Shown here piece by piece: positions 25,645 to 34,698 of a stretch of DNA of 64,000 nucleotides. The stretch lies in contig NZ_CP012677.1 of the NCBI RefSeq assembly GCF_001294625.1, positions 1,922,001 to 1,986,000 of the forward strand, read 5' to 3'. Under the pieces are notes generated by a model that worked only from the letters and a program-made list of their open reading frames with translations, ran no database searches and was not told where the DNA came from. A program made the position numbers and the translations under genes. The DNA comes from Arthrobacter alpinus. GTDB taxonomy: Bacteria > Actinomycetota > Actinomycetes > Actinomycetales > Micrococcaceae. Within the stretch, counting starts at the first letter, position 1; each line of letters begins with the position of its first letter.

Positions 25645-27030
25645 ATGACATTGATCCAGGACACACTCCCGCAGACCCGCCACCTCGCCACGGCCATCCC
25701 CGGCCCCGCGTCAACGGCCCTGCACCGGGAACGCGAAGCCCACGTCACCAGCGGATTCGGCGTCGCCCTGCCCGTCTTCATCAACCGCGCCGGGGGCGGC
25801 ATCCTTGAAGATGTGGACGGCAACCGCATCATCGACCTGGCCGCCGGCATCGCCGTGACCAGCGTTGGTGCCAGCAATCCCCACGTCCAGACCCGGGTGG
25901 CCGCGCAGATGGGCAGGTTCACCCACACCTGCTTCATGGTCACCGAATACGACTCCTTCACGCAGGTCGCCGCCTGGCTCAACACCCACGTCCCCGGCGA
26001 CTTCGACAAGCGCACCGCACTTTTCACCACCGGGGCCGAGGCTGTGGAAAACGCCGTCAAGATCGCCCGCGCCGCCACCGGCCGGGAGCGGGTGCTGGTG
26101 TTCGATGACGCCTACCACGGCCGATCCCTACTCACCTTGGCGATGACGGCCAAGGAGAACCCGTACAAGCTCACCTTCGGCCCGTTCCCGGGCGAGGTCT
26201 TCCGGGCCCCCACCGCCACCCGGCTGTGGGCCCGTGGGGCGGAAGCTACAGCCACCTCAGAGCTGAAGGCCGTGGAGGCCCTGCTGGACGAAAACGGCCC
26301 GGAGACCTTTGCCGCCATGGTCATCGAACCGATTCAAGGCGAGGGCGGCTTCCTCGTCCCCGCACCAGGGTTCCTGGCAGGCCTGCGCGAACTGGCCACC
26401 CGGCATGGCATAGTCCTGGTCATGGACGAAATTCAGACAGGCCTGGGCAGGACCGGAACGCTCTTCGCCAGCGAACACGACGGCGTGGCGGGTGACCTCA
26501 CGCTCACGGCCAAGGCACTGGCCGGCGGACTGCCGCTGAGCGCCGTCACCGGCCGCGCCGACATCATGAACTCCGTCCACAAGGGCGGCCTGGGCGGCAC
26601 CTACGCCGGAAACCCGGTGGCATGCGCCGCGGCCCTGGGCGTGTTCGAGGCCTTCGAGGACGGCACCCTGCTGGGGAACGCCAACACCATTGAATCCACG
26701 GCACGCGAAATCCTGGAACCCCTGGTAGCGGAGACGTCCGTCGTCGCCGAATTCCGCGGCCGGGGCGCCATGCTGGCCCTCGAATTCACCGACAAGGCCA
26801 CCTTGGCGCCCCTGCCAGCCCTGGCCGCCGAGGTCGCCGCAGCCTGCCACGGCCAAGGAGTCCTGGTCCTGGTGTGCGGCACCGACGGAAATGTCATCCG
26901 ACTACTGCCGCCGCTGGTCATCGGACAGGAACTGCTCCGCGACGGGCTCCAGGTCCTGCGCGGGGCCATCACAGCAGCCAACAATGCCCGGCCGGATGCG
27001 GCCAACACAGCCGCACTGGCCTCCGCCTAA
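25645..27030 (+). CDS. gabT: Class III omega-aminotransferase (GABA/5-aminovalerate type)
   Basis: The 461-residue PLP enzyme has TTGAEAVENAVKIARAATGR, DEIQTGLGRTG with the cofactor Asp261, and the Schiff-base Lys290 in LTAKALAGGLPLS. It follows the 4-aminobutyrate transaminase pattern and converts a terminal amine such as GABA or 5-aminovalerate to the semialdehyde, using 2-oxoglutarate. ATG 25645 lies only 2 bases after GGAGG; TTG 25651 is a possible better-spaced start. It opens the operon gabT - acyl-CoA dehydrogenase - aldehyde dehydrogenase - isopropylmalate-dehydrogenase-like - hydroxyacyl-CoA dehydrogenase. With glutaryl-CoA dehydrogenase next, 5-aminovalerate is a likely substrate. 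Confidence 0.88.
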   Translation: MTLIQDTLPQTRHLATAIPGPASTALHREREAHVTSGFGVALPVFINRAGGGILEDVDGNRIIDLAAGIAVTSVGASNPHVQTRVAAQMGRFTHTCFMVTEYDSFTQVAAWLNTHVPGDFDKRTALFTTGAEAVENAVKIARAATGRERVLVFDDAYHGRSLLTLAMTAKENPYKLTFGPFPGEVFRAPTATRLWARGAEATATSELKAVEALLDENGPETFAAMVIEPIQGEGGFLVPAPGFLAGLRELATRHGIVLVMDEIQTGLGRTGTLFASEHDGVAGDLTLTAKALAGGLPLSAVTGRADIMNSVHKGGLGGTYAGNPVACAAALGVFEAFEDGTLLGNANTIESTAREILEPLVAETSVVAEFRGRGAMLALEFTDKATLAPLPALAAEVAAACHGQGVLVLVCGTDGNVIRLLPPLVIGQELLRDGLQVLRGAITAANNARPDAANTAALASA

Positions 27031-27064
27031 AAGCCCCCCTTCCCGCAAACCCTTGGAGAACATC

Positions 27065-28225
27065 ATGACCGAACCATCCGACTTGCTCGACATCGATTCC
27101 CTCCTCACGGCCGGGGAACTGACCATGCGCGAGAAAGTCCGCGGCTTCGTGGACGAACGCATCCGCCCCAACATCGCCAACTGGTTTGAAAACGCGGTGT
27201 TCCCGCAGGACATCGTGAGGGAAATGGCCGGGCTAGGCCTGCTGGGCATGCACCTGCAGGGCTACGGCTGCCCCGGACGGTCCGCCGTCGAATACGGCAT
27301 CGCCGCCATGGAGCTGGAGGCCGGCGACTCCGGCTTGCGCACCTTCGTCAGCGTCCAAGGATCCTTGGCGATGAGCGCCATCCACAAGCACGGCTCCGAG
27401 GAGCAGAAGGACGAATGGCTCCCCCGGATGGCCGCCGGCGAGGTAATAGGCTGCTTTGGACTGACCGAACCCAGCGCCGGCTCGGACCCTGGCAGCATGA
27501 AAACTTTTGCCCGACGGGACGGCGGGGACTGGGTCATCAACGGCTCCAAGCGATGGATCGGCTTGGCCTCGATCGCACAGATCGCCATTATTTGGGCGCA
27601 GACGTCCGACGGCGTGCGCGGCTTCATCGTTCCCACCAACACCCCCGGATTCAAGGCCACGCCCATCGAAGCCAAGCTCTCCATGCGCGCCTCGATCCAA
27701 TGCGACATCGAACTCACCGATGTCCGGCTGCCCGCCACCGCGCTGCTGCCCAACGCCAAGGGCCTGCGCGGCCCCTTTGAATGCCTCAACGAAGCCCGCT
27801 ACGGCATCATCTGGGGGGTCATGGGAGCCGCAAGGGACAGCTACGAAACAGCGGTCAACTACTCCCAGGAACGCCTACAGTTCGACAAGCCCCTCGCCGG
27901 CTACCAGCTCACCCAGCAAAAGCTCGTCAACATGGCACTGGAAATCAACAAGGGCATGCTGCTCGCTCTGCAGATCGGACGCCTCAAGGAAGCCGGCCGT
28001 CTCAAGCCGCACCACATCTCTGCCGGCAAACTGAACAACTGCCGCGAGGCGATCACCATCTGCCGCGACGCCCGGGCCATGCTCGGCGGCAACGGCATCA
28101 CACTGGAATACTCTCCGCTGCGCCACGCCAACAACCTGGAATCCGTGCGGACCTATGAAGGCACCGACGAAGTCCACACACTGATCCTCGGCAACCACAT
28201 CACCGGCATCCCAGCCTTCCGCTAA
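27065..28225 (+). CDS. gcdH: Glutaryl-CoA dehydrogenase
   Basis: The 386-residue flavoprotein follows human glutaryl-CoA dehydrogenase closely as I remember it: GYGCPGRSAVEYG near residue 67, CFGLTEPSAGSDPGSM near 130, ARYGIIWGVMGAA, CRDARAMLGGNGI, and the catalytic Glu365 in RTYEGTDEVHTLILG. It oxidises and decarboxylates glutaryl-CoA to crotonyl-CoA in the cytoplasm, passing electrons to ETF. The motif set separates it from ordinary acyl-CoA dehydrogenases, though activity is not proven. GGAGAA stands 7 bases before ATG 27065, and 34 bases separate it from gabT. It is the key that makes the cluster a C5 (glutarate) route. Confidence 0.9.
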   Translation: MTEPSDLLDIDSLLTAGELTMREKVRGFVDERIRPNIANWFENAVFPQDIVREMAGLGLLGMHLQGYGCPGRSAVEYGIAAMELEAGDSGLRTFVSVQGSLAMSAIHKHGSEEQKDEWLPRMAAGEVIGCFGLTEPSAGSDPGSMKTFARRDGGDWVINGSKRWIGLASIAQIAIIWAQTSDGVRGFIVPTNTPGFKATPIEAKLSMRASIQCDIELTDVRLPATALLPNAKGLRGPFECLNEARYGIIWGVMGAARDSYETAVNYSQERLQFDKPLAGYQLTQQKLVNMALEINKGMLLALQIGRLKEAGRLKPHHISAGKLNNCREAITICRDARAMLGGNGITLEYSPLRHANNLESVRTYEGTDEVHTLILGNHITGIPAFR

Positions 28226-28235
28226 GGAGCAGTTC

Positions 28236-29729
28236 ATGACAACCACACTCTCAGCTCAGTCCCCGGCCGTTGAACTCCAGCACTTCATCGGTGGCACCTG
28301 GTTCCAGGGCAGCGGTGAAGCCTTCACCTCCGTCAACCCCGCCCGGCCGGGTGAAACGGTGGCGCACGGGCTGCACGCCGGAGCGGCCGACGTCGACCGC
28401 GCTATGGCAGGTGCCGTTGCCGCCAAGCACGGTTGGGCCCGCACCCCCGCCCACGAACGCGGTGCCGTGCTGCTGCGCGCCGCTGCCATCTTGGAGGAGA
28501 ATGCCCCCGTCTGGGGGCGGGAACTGGCCCGGGAGGAGGGTAAGACGCTGGCGGAGGGGCAGGGTGAGGTGCTGCGCGCCGCGCAGATCTTCCGCTACTA
28601 CGGCAACGACGGCGACCGCGAGGCCGGGAGTATCTACTCCTCCCCTCGCCGTGGCGAAAGAATCCTGGTCACCCGCAAGCCGCTGGGCGTGGTCGGTGTG
28701 GTGACCCCGTTCAACTTCCCCATCGCCATCCCGGCATGGAAGATCGCCCCGGCCCTCACCTACGGCAACGCCGTCGTCTGGAAGCCTGCCAGCACCGTCC
28801 CGCTGCTGGCCATGCGTCTGGCACAGGCGCTGGAGACGGCCGGTTTGCCAGCTGGAGTGCTGGGTCTGCTGATCGGCCCGGGCCCCGTGGGCACTGCACT
28901 GGTCGAACACCCCGCCTTAGACGGGCTCTCCTTCACCGGGTCCACAGGGGTGGGCCGCAGCCTTGCCGCTGCAGCAGCCAGCCGGGGCGTGCCGATCCAG
29001 GCCGAAATGGGCGGCAAGAACGCCGCGATCGTCCTAGCGGACGCCGACCTTGCTTTGGCAGCCGAACAGGTCATGCTGGGCGCGTTCCGGTCCTCGGGCC
29101 AAAAATGCACGGCCACCTCGCGGCTGATCGTGGCGGACGCCGTCGCCGATGAATTCCTGGACGACCTCCGGGCCAGAGCAGAGGCCCTGGTGGTGGGCGA
29201 CCCGACCGAGCACGCGACCCAGATGGGTCCGGTCATCAACGACCGGGCACGGGCATCCATTCAACGCGGCATTGACGGGGCGCTGGACCAGGGCGCATCC
29301 CTGCTCACAGGCGGCGTGCCCTATGCTGACGGGCAGCTCAACAGCGGCTACTTCGTGGCCCCAACCATCCTGGAGCTGCCGGCGGCAGCACAAGCGGACG
29401 TGTGGCGCGAGGAACTCTTCGGCCCCGTACTCACCGTTCGGCGCGCCAGTTCCGTCCAGGCCGCCTTCGAGCTGGCCAATGACAGCGAGTTCGGGCTCTC
29501 CGCCGCGCTGTTCACCCAGGACTTGGGGCAGGCGCTGGAGGGCATGGACGAACTCGACGTGGGAATCCTGCACGTGAACTCCGAATCTGCCGGCGCCGAC
29601 CCGCACGTCCCCTTTGGCGGAGCCAAAAAAAGTGGCTACGGACCCAAGGAACAGGGGCAGAGCGCCAAGGAGTTCTACACCCACACCACCACCGTGTACC
29701 TGCGCGGCGGCCACCTCCCGGCGTCGTAG
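28236..29729 (+). CDS. Semialdehyde dehydrogenase (aldehyde dehydrogenase family)
   Basis: The 497-residue NAD(P)-dependent enzyme has the folding motif VVTPFNFPIAIPAWKIAPAL, the general base Glu257 in EMGGKNAAIV and the catalytic Cys291 in SGQKCTATSR. It resembles succinate- and 2-oxoglutarate-semialdehyde dehydrogenases. In this operon the expected substrate is the aminotransferase product, glutarate semialdehyde (or succinate semialdehyde from GABA). AAGGAG precedes the ATG, and only 10 bases separate it from gcdH. Confidence 0.87.
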   Translation: MTTTLSAQSPAVELQHFIGGTWFQGSGEAFTSVNPARPGETVAHGLHAGAADVDRAMAGAVAAKHGWARTPAHERGAVLLRAAAILEENAPVWGRELAREEGKTLAEGQGEVLRAAQIFRYYGNDGDREAGSIYSSPRRGERILVTRKPLGVVGVVTPFNFPIAIPAWKIAPALTYGNAVVWKPASTVPLLAMRLAQALETAGLPAGVLGLLIGPGPVGTALVEHPALDGLSFTGSTGVGRSLAAAAASRGVPIQAEMGGKNAAIVLADADLALAAEQVMLGAFRSSGQKCTATSRLIVADAVADEFLDDLRARAEALVVGDPTEHATQMGPVINDRARASIQRGIDGALDQGASLLTGGVPYADGQLNSGYFVAPTILELPAAAQADVWREELFGPVLTVRRASSVQAAFELANDSEFGLSAALFTQDLGQALEGMDELDVGILHVNSESAGADPHVPFGGAKKSGYGPKEQGQSAKEFYTHTTTVYLRGGHLPAS

Positions 29730-29736
29730 CCGCGCC

Positions 29737-30798
29737 GTGAAAAGCTACCTGATCGGGCTCATCCCCGGGGACGGCATCGGCCCCGAGCTCATCGATTCCG
29801 CCGTCGCCGTCCTCAACGCTGCTGCTGCCGGCACCTTCACCTTGGATTTCCGGTGGGAGGATGGCGGCGCCGGAACTTACCTGCGCACCGGGAGCAATTT
29901 GGGCGCCGGGGCGCTGGAGCGCATCCGGAGCATGTACCACGCCACGCTCAAGGGCCCGGCGGGGCTGCCTGGTGTCCGCAGCCCGGACGGAACGGAGGCC
30001 GGGGTACTGGGCGGGGTCCTGCGACGGGGGCTTGACGCCTACGCCAACATCCGCCCGGTCCGGTCGCCGGGCGCGGGGATCGACTACGTCCTGGTGCGGG
30101 AGAACACCGAGGGCCTGTACGCCTCGCGCGGTTGCGGCGTCGGGAACGACTGGGCTCACTCGGACCAGTTGCTGGTCACGCGCCCGGGCACGGAGCGGAT
30201 AGTCCGCAAGGCCTTCGAGTTGGCCACGGTGCGCACAGGTGCCCAGGCCGACGGCGTCCGCCGCGTCACGTGCGTGGACAAAAGCAACGTGCTGCGCAGC
30301 TATGCCCTCTTCCGCAAGATCTTCACCGAGATCGCCGCCGAGTATCCGTTCATTGAGGCCGACTACCTGTATGCCGACGCGGCCGCGTACCAGCTGATCA
30401 TTTGCCCGGGCCGCTTTGACGTGCTGGTCACGGAAAACTTCATCGGCGATATCCTCTCCGACGTCGGGGCCGCCACCGCGGGCGGGCTGGGCATGTGCCC
30501 GGCAGCCAACATCGGAGCCTCCGCCGCGTATTTCGAACCGGCTCACGGCAGCGCCCCGGCCCTGGCCCGCACCGACTCCGCCAATCCCACGGCCCAGATC
30601 CTGGCCGCTGCGATGCTGCTCGAGTTTATTGGCGAGCACGCCGGCGCCCAGGCCATCCGCACAGCCGTTGACGCCGTCGTCCCTTCCGCTAACCCGGAAG
30701 CAGGAGGAGCCCTGTCCCTCACGGGCAGCCTGCAACACCTCACCGGGCAGCTCTGCCGGCATATTTCACGCCACCACGCATCCGCGGCACCCCGTTAG
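29737..30798 (+). CDS. Isocitrate/isopropylmalate dehydrogenase-family enzyme of unknown substrate
   Basis: The 353-residue protein starts at GTG 29737, seven bases after the preceding stop. It has the family marks IPGDGIGPELIDSAV, VRENTEGLYASRG, CVDKSNVLRSYALF (catalytic Lys region), DVLVTENFIGDILSDVGAA (metal Asp residues) and EPAHGSAPALA. These enzymes oxidise and decarboxylate 2-hydroxyacids with a beta-carboxylate or similar group, such as isocitrate, 3-isopropylmalate, tartrate or D-malate. None of these is an intermediate of the diamine/glutarate route, so its presence mid-operon is unexplained. It is transcribed with its neighbours. Confidence 0.85.
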   Translation: MKSYLIGLIPGDGIGPELIDSAVAVLNAAAAGTFTLDFRWEDGGAGTYLRTGSNLGAGALERIRSMYHATLKGPAGLPGVRSPDGTEAGVLGGVLRRGLDAYANIRPVRSPGAGIDYVLVRENTEGLYASRGCGVGNDWAHSDQLLVTRPGTERIVRKAFELATVRTGAQADGVRRVTCVDKSNVLRSYALFRKIFTEIAAEYPFIEADYLYADAAAYQLIICPGRFDVLVTENFIGDILSDVGAATAGGLGMCPAANIGASAAYFEPAHGSAPALARTDSANPTAQILAAAMLLEFIGEHAGAQAIRTAVDAVVPSANPEAGGALSLTGSLQHLTGQLCRHISRHHASAAPR

Positions 30799-30826
30799 CG
30801 GACCCGACACGACAGAAGGAACCAGC

Positions 30827-31699
30827 ATGGACGCAAACCCCGGCAGCACACACATCCTTGTCATCGGCGCTGGCGCGATGGGCGCACAGATTGCCATGAC
30901 GGCAGCCCTCGCCGGCTACGCCACCAGCATCAACGACGTCTCACGCACCCAGCTCGATGCCGCCGCAGCACAGCTTCGCACGCGCACCGACAAGATGGTT
31001 CAATCCGGAAAACTGGGGTCCGGCGCCGCAGCGGCCGCCCATGTCCGGCTCCGGTTCAGCACCGAACTTGATGCCGTCGCGTCGTCCGCCGACTTCGTCA
31101 TTGAGGCTGCCACGGAGCGGCTGGAGATCAAGCGGGAAATCTTTGCCGTCCTTGGCCGGCTCACGCCCGAACACGCCATCCTGGCCACCAACTCCTCCAC
31201 TCTCGGCTCGTCCAAGGTCGCCGCGGCGAGCGGTCGGCCGGACCGGGTGTGCAATATGCACTTTTTCAACCCGGCCCTGGTCATGGAATGCGTCGAGGTG
31301 GTCCGGCATCCCGGCACCTCCCAGGCCACGGTGGACACCACCATGGCCCTAGCCCGCAGCCTGGGCAAGTCACCGGTTTTGATCAACAGGGAAGTCCCCG
31401 GTTTCATCGCCAACCGCCTCATGGGCGCGGTACAAAGGGAGGCCCTGGCCCTACTGGCCGGCGGCGTGGCCAGCAGGGAGGACATCGACACCACCGCCAA
31501 GGGCGCCCTCCGCCACCCCATGGGACCCTTTGAGCTCATGGATCTGGTGGGACTGGACGTCGTCACCGACATCGCCCGCGCCACCCATGCAGAAACCGGC
31601 GATCCCGCAGATGCCCCCAACGACGCCGTCATGTCTCTTGTCAGGGAAGGAAAGCTGGGCCGCAAGAGCGGCGCCGGCTGGTACACCTACGATCACTAG
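30827..31699 (+). CDS. 3-hydroxyacyl-CoA dehydrogenase (3-hydroxybutyryl-CoA type)
   Basis: The 290-residue protein is a single-domain Hbd/FadB2-type enzyme. It has GAGAMGAQIA (NAD-binding, residues 13-22), IEAATERLEIK, HFFNPALVMECVEVV with the catalytic His region, VPGFIANRL and HPMGPFELMDLVGLD. It oxidises 3-hydroxyacyl-CoA to 3-oxoacyl-CoA with NAD. After crotonyl-CoA from gcdH is hydrated by an enzyme encoded elsewhere, this would give acetoacetyl-CoA. AGAAGGAA precedes ATG 30827. It is the last gene of the rightward operon. Confidence 0.88.
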   Translation: MDANPGSTHILVIGAGAMGAQIAMTAALAGYATSINDVSRTQLDAAAAQLRTRTDKMVQSGKLGSGAAAAAHVRLRFSTELDAVASSADFVIEAATERLEIKREIFAVLGRLTPEHAILATNSSTLGSSKVAAASGRPDRVCNMHFFNPALVMECVEVVRHPGTSQATVDTTMALARSLGKSPVLINREVPGFIANRLMGAVQREALALLAGGVASREDIDTTAKGALRHPMGPFELMDLVGLDVVTDIARATHAETGDPADAPNDAVMSLVREGKLGRKSGAGWYTYDH

Positions 31700-31721
31700 C
31701 GAGATGCTTCCCGGCGGTTCA

Positions 31722-31750
31722 CGGCCGGCCCGGCACTGATAGGCCGGCCG
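31722..31750. terminator. GC-rich hairpin between convergent operons
   Basis: CGGCCGGCC (31722-31730) pairs with GGCCGGCCG (31742-31750) across an 11-base loop, and a further GGCCGGCC copy follows. It lies between the stops of the hydroxyacyl-CoA dehydrogenase and putrescine oxidase genes, as expected for a bidirectional terminator. Confidence 0.5.
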
Positions 31751-31773
31751 ACCGGTGGCCGGCCGGGCCCCGC

Positions 31774-33144
31774 TCAGACCGCCCGCGACTCCGCGTCCCG
31801 TGCCACGATCTTCGCCGCGGTGGCCCGCCCGATCCGCACCGCGCCGTCCACGTGCTGGTAACCTTCCGCCGCGAGGTCCGAGGACGCCCAGTAGATCGGG
31901 CCGACAGGCGTGAGCTGGTGGGCGCCGTACCGGTGCAGACCGCCCAGGTCGTAACTGGCGGCGTAGGCGCCCCTGGTCCATTCCTCGGAACCCCAGTCCG
32001 ACTCGTAGTACACCGCCGGTTCCAGCGCCTTCGCACCAAGCGAGGTTGCGAAGTCCGCCAGGATCACCCTCCGGCGTTCCGCGGCGTCGAGCTCAAAGGC
32101 GGCGTCCGCCTTCTCATCCGGCACAAAGGCCACCAGGGTTCCGCGGGTGTCCCCGTGATTGGTGTTGTCATAGATCTCCTGCACCAGCAGGTTGGGGCTG
32201 AAGCAGGTGCCGGAGAGCCCCTCTTCACGCCAAAACGGGGTCTCGTACACGGCATGCACCTTGATGACCAGCCCCAGTGACTGGTGCTGGTGCATTTGGT
32301 GCTGGCGGCGCGGCAGCGGCGGGTTGAAGCTCACCCGCGAATACAGGTTAGGCGGGACCGCCATCACGGCGTACCGGGCGTTGACTCTCACACGGTCGGA
32401 CACCGCGGACACACCATCACCGGACCAGTTCAGTGTGCGCACGGGCGAGTCAAGTACGACGTCGGCACCTAGTTGGGCGGCAATCGCCAAGGACACGCCC
32501 TGCATTCCCCCAACGACCCGCTTGTCCAGCAGCAGGTTCTCGTCGACCAGGTTGGAGAACGATCCGGCTGAGGCCGCCATCAAGACGGCCTGCAGCACGG
32601 AAAAGGCGTGTGAGGGCTTGGTCAACATACCACCGGCCAAAAAGTGCCCGATGTTGGCGCAGGCTTCCTCGTCGTCGCTGGTCTGGCTCATCCACTCGCG
32701 AAGGGAGATGGTGTCCAGCTCCCGGGCGCGCGGATGGGCCCACGGCTCGCTGGCACCAATGTCCGCCGCCAGGGAGTCGAGGATGCCGATCATGCGCTGC
32801 ATTTCCGCGCCCGTCTGTGCAGAGACCGGGAACATGTCGCCGTCGTAGACGCTGCGCGTGCCGTCGGGGGCCACATAGACCGACTTTCCCTCGCGGTAGC
32901 GGCTGAACGTTTCCAGCCCCAGTTCCGTCACGAGTTCTTGCAGGGCTTCCTGGTCCGGCGAAATCCACTGCCCACCGATTTCCAGCATGGCGCCGTCGAT
33001 GGTGTTGGTCCAGGTCCGCCCGCCCACACGGTCGCGGGCTTCCAGCACAGCCACGGAGAGTCCGGCCGCCCGCAGGTCCCTGGCTGCGTTCAGGCCTGCC
33101 GTGCCGGCTCCAACAATGACAACGTCGCGTTCAATGATTTCCAT
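31774..33144 (-). CDS. puo: Putrescine oxidase (flavin amine oxidase)
   Basis: The 456-residue FAD protein has VVIVGAGTAGLNAARDL and VLEARDRVGGRTW at the N terminus, GAMLEIGGQWISPDQEAL, the internal HQHQSLGLVIKVHAVYETPF block, and the C-terminal AAEGYQHVDGAV. These long blocks match the bacterial putrescine oxidase of Micrococcus/Kocuria rubens and Rhodococcus as I know it. The enzyme oxidises putrescine, and less well cadaverine, to the aminoaldehyde with release of ammonia and hydrogen peroxide. AGGAAGAG precedes the start. It is the last gene of the leftward operon aldehyde dehydrogenase - permease - permease - puo. Confidence 0.93.
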   Translation of the reverse strand: MEIIERDVVIVGAGTAGLNAARDLRAAGLSVAVLEARDRVGGRTWTNTIDGAMLEIGGQWISPDQEALQELVTELGLETFSRYREGKSVYVAPDGTRSVYDGDMFPVSAQTGAEMQRMIGILDSLAADIGASEPWAHPRARELDTISLREWMSQTSDDEEACANIGHFLAGGMLTKPSHAFSVLQAVLMAASAGSFSNLVDENLLLDKRVVGGMQGVSLAIAAQLGADVVLDSPVRTLNWSGDGVSAVSDRVRVNARYAVMAVPPNLYSRVSFNPPLPRRQHQMHQHQSLGLVIKVHAVYETPFWREEGLSGTCFSPNLLVQEIYDNTNHGDTRGTLVAFVPDEKADAAFELDAAERRRVILADFATSLGAKALEPAVYYESDWGSEEWTRGAYAASYDLGGLHRYGAHQLTPVGPIYWASSDLAAEGYQHVDGAVRIGRATAAKIVARDAESRAV

Positions 33145-33207
33145 GGTTCTCTTCCTTTAGTGCCGCATTCGGCGGTGTAATGGGGATGGGTGTGAAAAAT
33201 TGGTTTG

Positions 33208-34644
33208 TCAGTGAATCCGGTCCGGCTCCGCCGCGCCCTGGGCGAGCAGGGTGTCGGCCACGCTGCCGTCTCCGACGGCGCCGTCGTCGTCCCCGCCGTC
33301 GGGAGCCTCCTCCAGGGCAAAGTCGCCGATATTGCGGCGAAAGCCCTTGGTCAGGAATGCCAGATAGATGATGCCAAGGCCCAGCCACACACCGCCGGCG
33401 ATCAGCGCGTCGGCGTGCAGGAAAGCCCAGAGCACGCTTGTCAGGCCTGCCCCCAGCAGCGGCAGGACGATGTAGGAGAAGATGTCCTTGCCCGTCTTGT
33501 ACTTCTTTTGCCGGAACACGAAATAGGCGATGACGGACAGGTTGACGAAGGTGAAGGCAATTAGTGCGCCGAAGTTGATCATGGAGGAGACTAACTCCAG
33601 CGACGGCGTGATGGCCAGCAGGGAAACGGCACCCACCACCACCACGGCAAATGTGGGGGTGTGGAAGCGGGGGTGGACATAGGAGAACAGGCGCTGCGGG
33701 CGCATTACGCCATTGCGCCCCATGACCAGCAGCAGCCGCGAGACGCTGGCGTGAGATGCCAGCCCGGAGGCCACCGTGGCCGCAAACGCTGCGGCCACGA
33801 AGACCAGCTGAAAGACCTGCCCGCCCACATAGAGCGCCATTTCCGGCAGGGTGTCGTCGGTGACCTGGAAGTTATCCACATTGGGGAACACCGACTGGCC
33901 AAACCAGCCCGCAACGAAGAAGATGCCGCCGCCGATGACCAGTGTCAGCAGGATGGCCCGCGGCATGGTCTTTTGGTCCTTGGCCTCCTCGGTGTACATG
34001 GTGATCGCGTCGAAACCGATGAAGGAGAAACAGACCACCGTGGCCCCGGTCAACACGGCTACCGGTTCCACGCCCTGGTGGAAGAGCGGCTCCAGTGTGA
34101 AGATGGTGCCCTGCCCCACGCCCTCCGAAAGCCGCATGGTGGCCAGCACAACGAAGACCACAATCATGGTGATCTCAAAGACGACCAGGATCGAATTCAG
34201 CCTGGACGTCGATGCCATGCTCCACAGGTTCACGCCGGTGATGACAGCCACGTAGAGGACAACCCAGATCCACCCCGGAACGTCGGGGACCATGGCCTCC
34301 ATGTAGATGCGGATGATCAGGGCGTTCACCATGGGCAGGAGCAGGTAGTCCAGCAGGGCGGACCACCCAACCAGGAAGCCCAGCCCCGGGTGCATGGTTT
34401 CGCGCGTGTAGGTGTAGGACGAGCCGGCGCTGGGAAAGACCCGCACCATTTTTCCGTAGCTGATGGCGGTGAAGGCCATGACAACCATGGCCACGAGGTA
34501 GGCCAGCGGGACCACGCCGTCGGTCTGGATGGAGACAATGCCGAACGTGTCAAAAACCACCGTGGGCGTCATGTAGCCGAGCCCCAGCCCGACGATGGCC
34601 CACAGGCCCAGGGAGCGTTTCAGTTTGCTTCGTTGTTGCGCCAT
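33208..34644 (-). CDS. APC-family permease, PuuP-like putrescine importer candidate
   Basis: The 478-residue protein has about 12 membrane segments and the APC opening KLKRSLGLWAIVGLGLGYMTP, with AYLVAMVVMAFTAISYGKMVRVFPSAGSSYTYT. It resembles the putrescine importer PuuP and related amine/amino-acid permeases. A hydrophilic acidic tail of about 40 residues (PDGGDDDGAVGDGS) follows the last membrane segment. Its place just upstream of puo supports diamine uptake across the cytoplasmic membrane; specificity is inferred. Confidence 0.83.
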   Translation of the reverse strand: MAQQRSKLKRSLGLWAIVGLGLGYMTPTVVFDTFGIVSIQTDGVVPLAYLVAMVVMAFTAISYGKMVRVFPSAGSSYTYTRETMHPGLGFLVGWSALLDYLLLPMVNALIIRIYMEAMVPDVPGWIWVVLYVAVITGVNLWSMASTSRLNSILVVFEITMIVVFVVLATMRLSEGVGQGTIFTLEPLFHQGVEPVAVLTGATVVCFSFIGFDAITMYTEEAKDQKTMPRAILLTLVIGGGIFFVAGWFGQSVFPNVDNFQVTDDTLPEMALYVGGQVFQLVFVAAAFAATVASGLASHASVSRLLLVMGRNGVMRPQRLFSYVHPRFHTPTFAVVVVGAVSLLAITPSLELVSSMINFGALIAFTFVNLSVIAYFVFRQKKYKTGKDIFSYIVLPLLGAGLTSVLWAFLHADALIAGGVWLGLGIIYLAFLTKGFRRNIGDFALEEAPDGGDDDGAVGDGSVADTLLAQGAAEPDRIH

Positions 34645-34698
34645 TGCAGCTTCGCTTTCAGTGGGGTCACGATAGTCGGGGAGTTTGCTGGGCCTGGT

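Noticed and set aside
29512..30762. A 416-codon minus-strand frame opposite the isopropylmalate-dehydrogenase-like gene
   Set aside because: Low-complexity antisense sequence with no start site; the plus strand is a clear enzyme.
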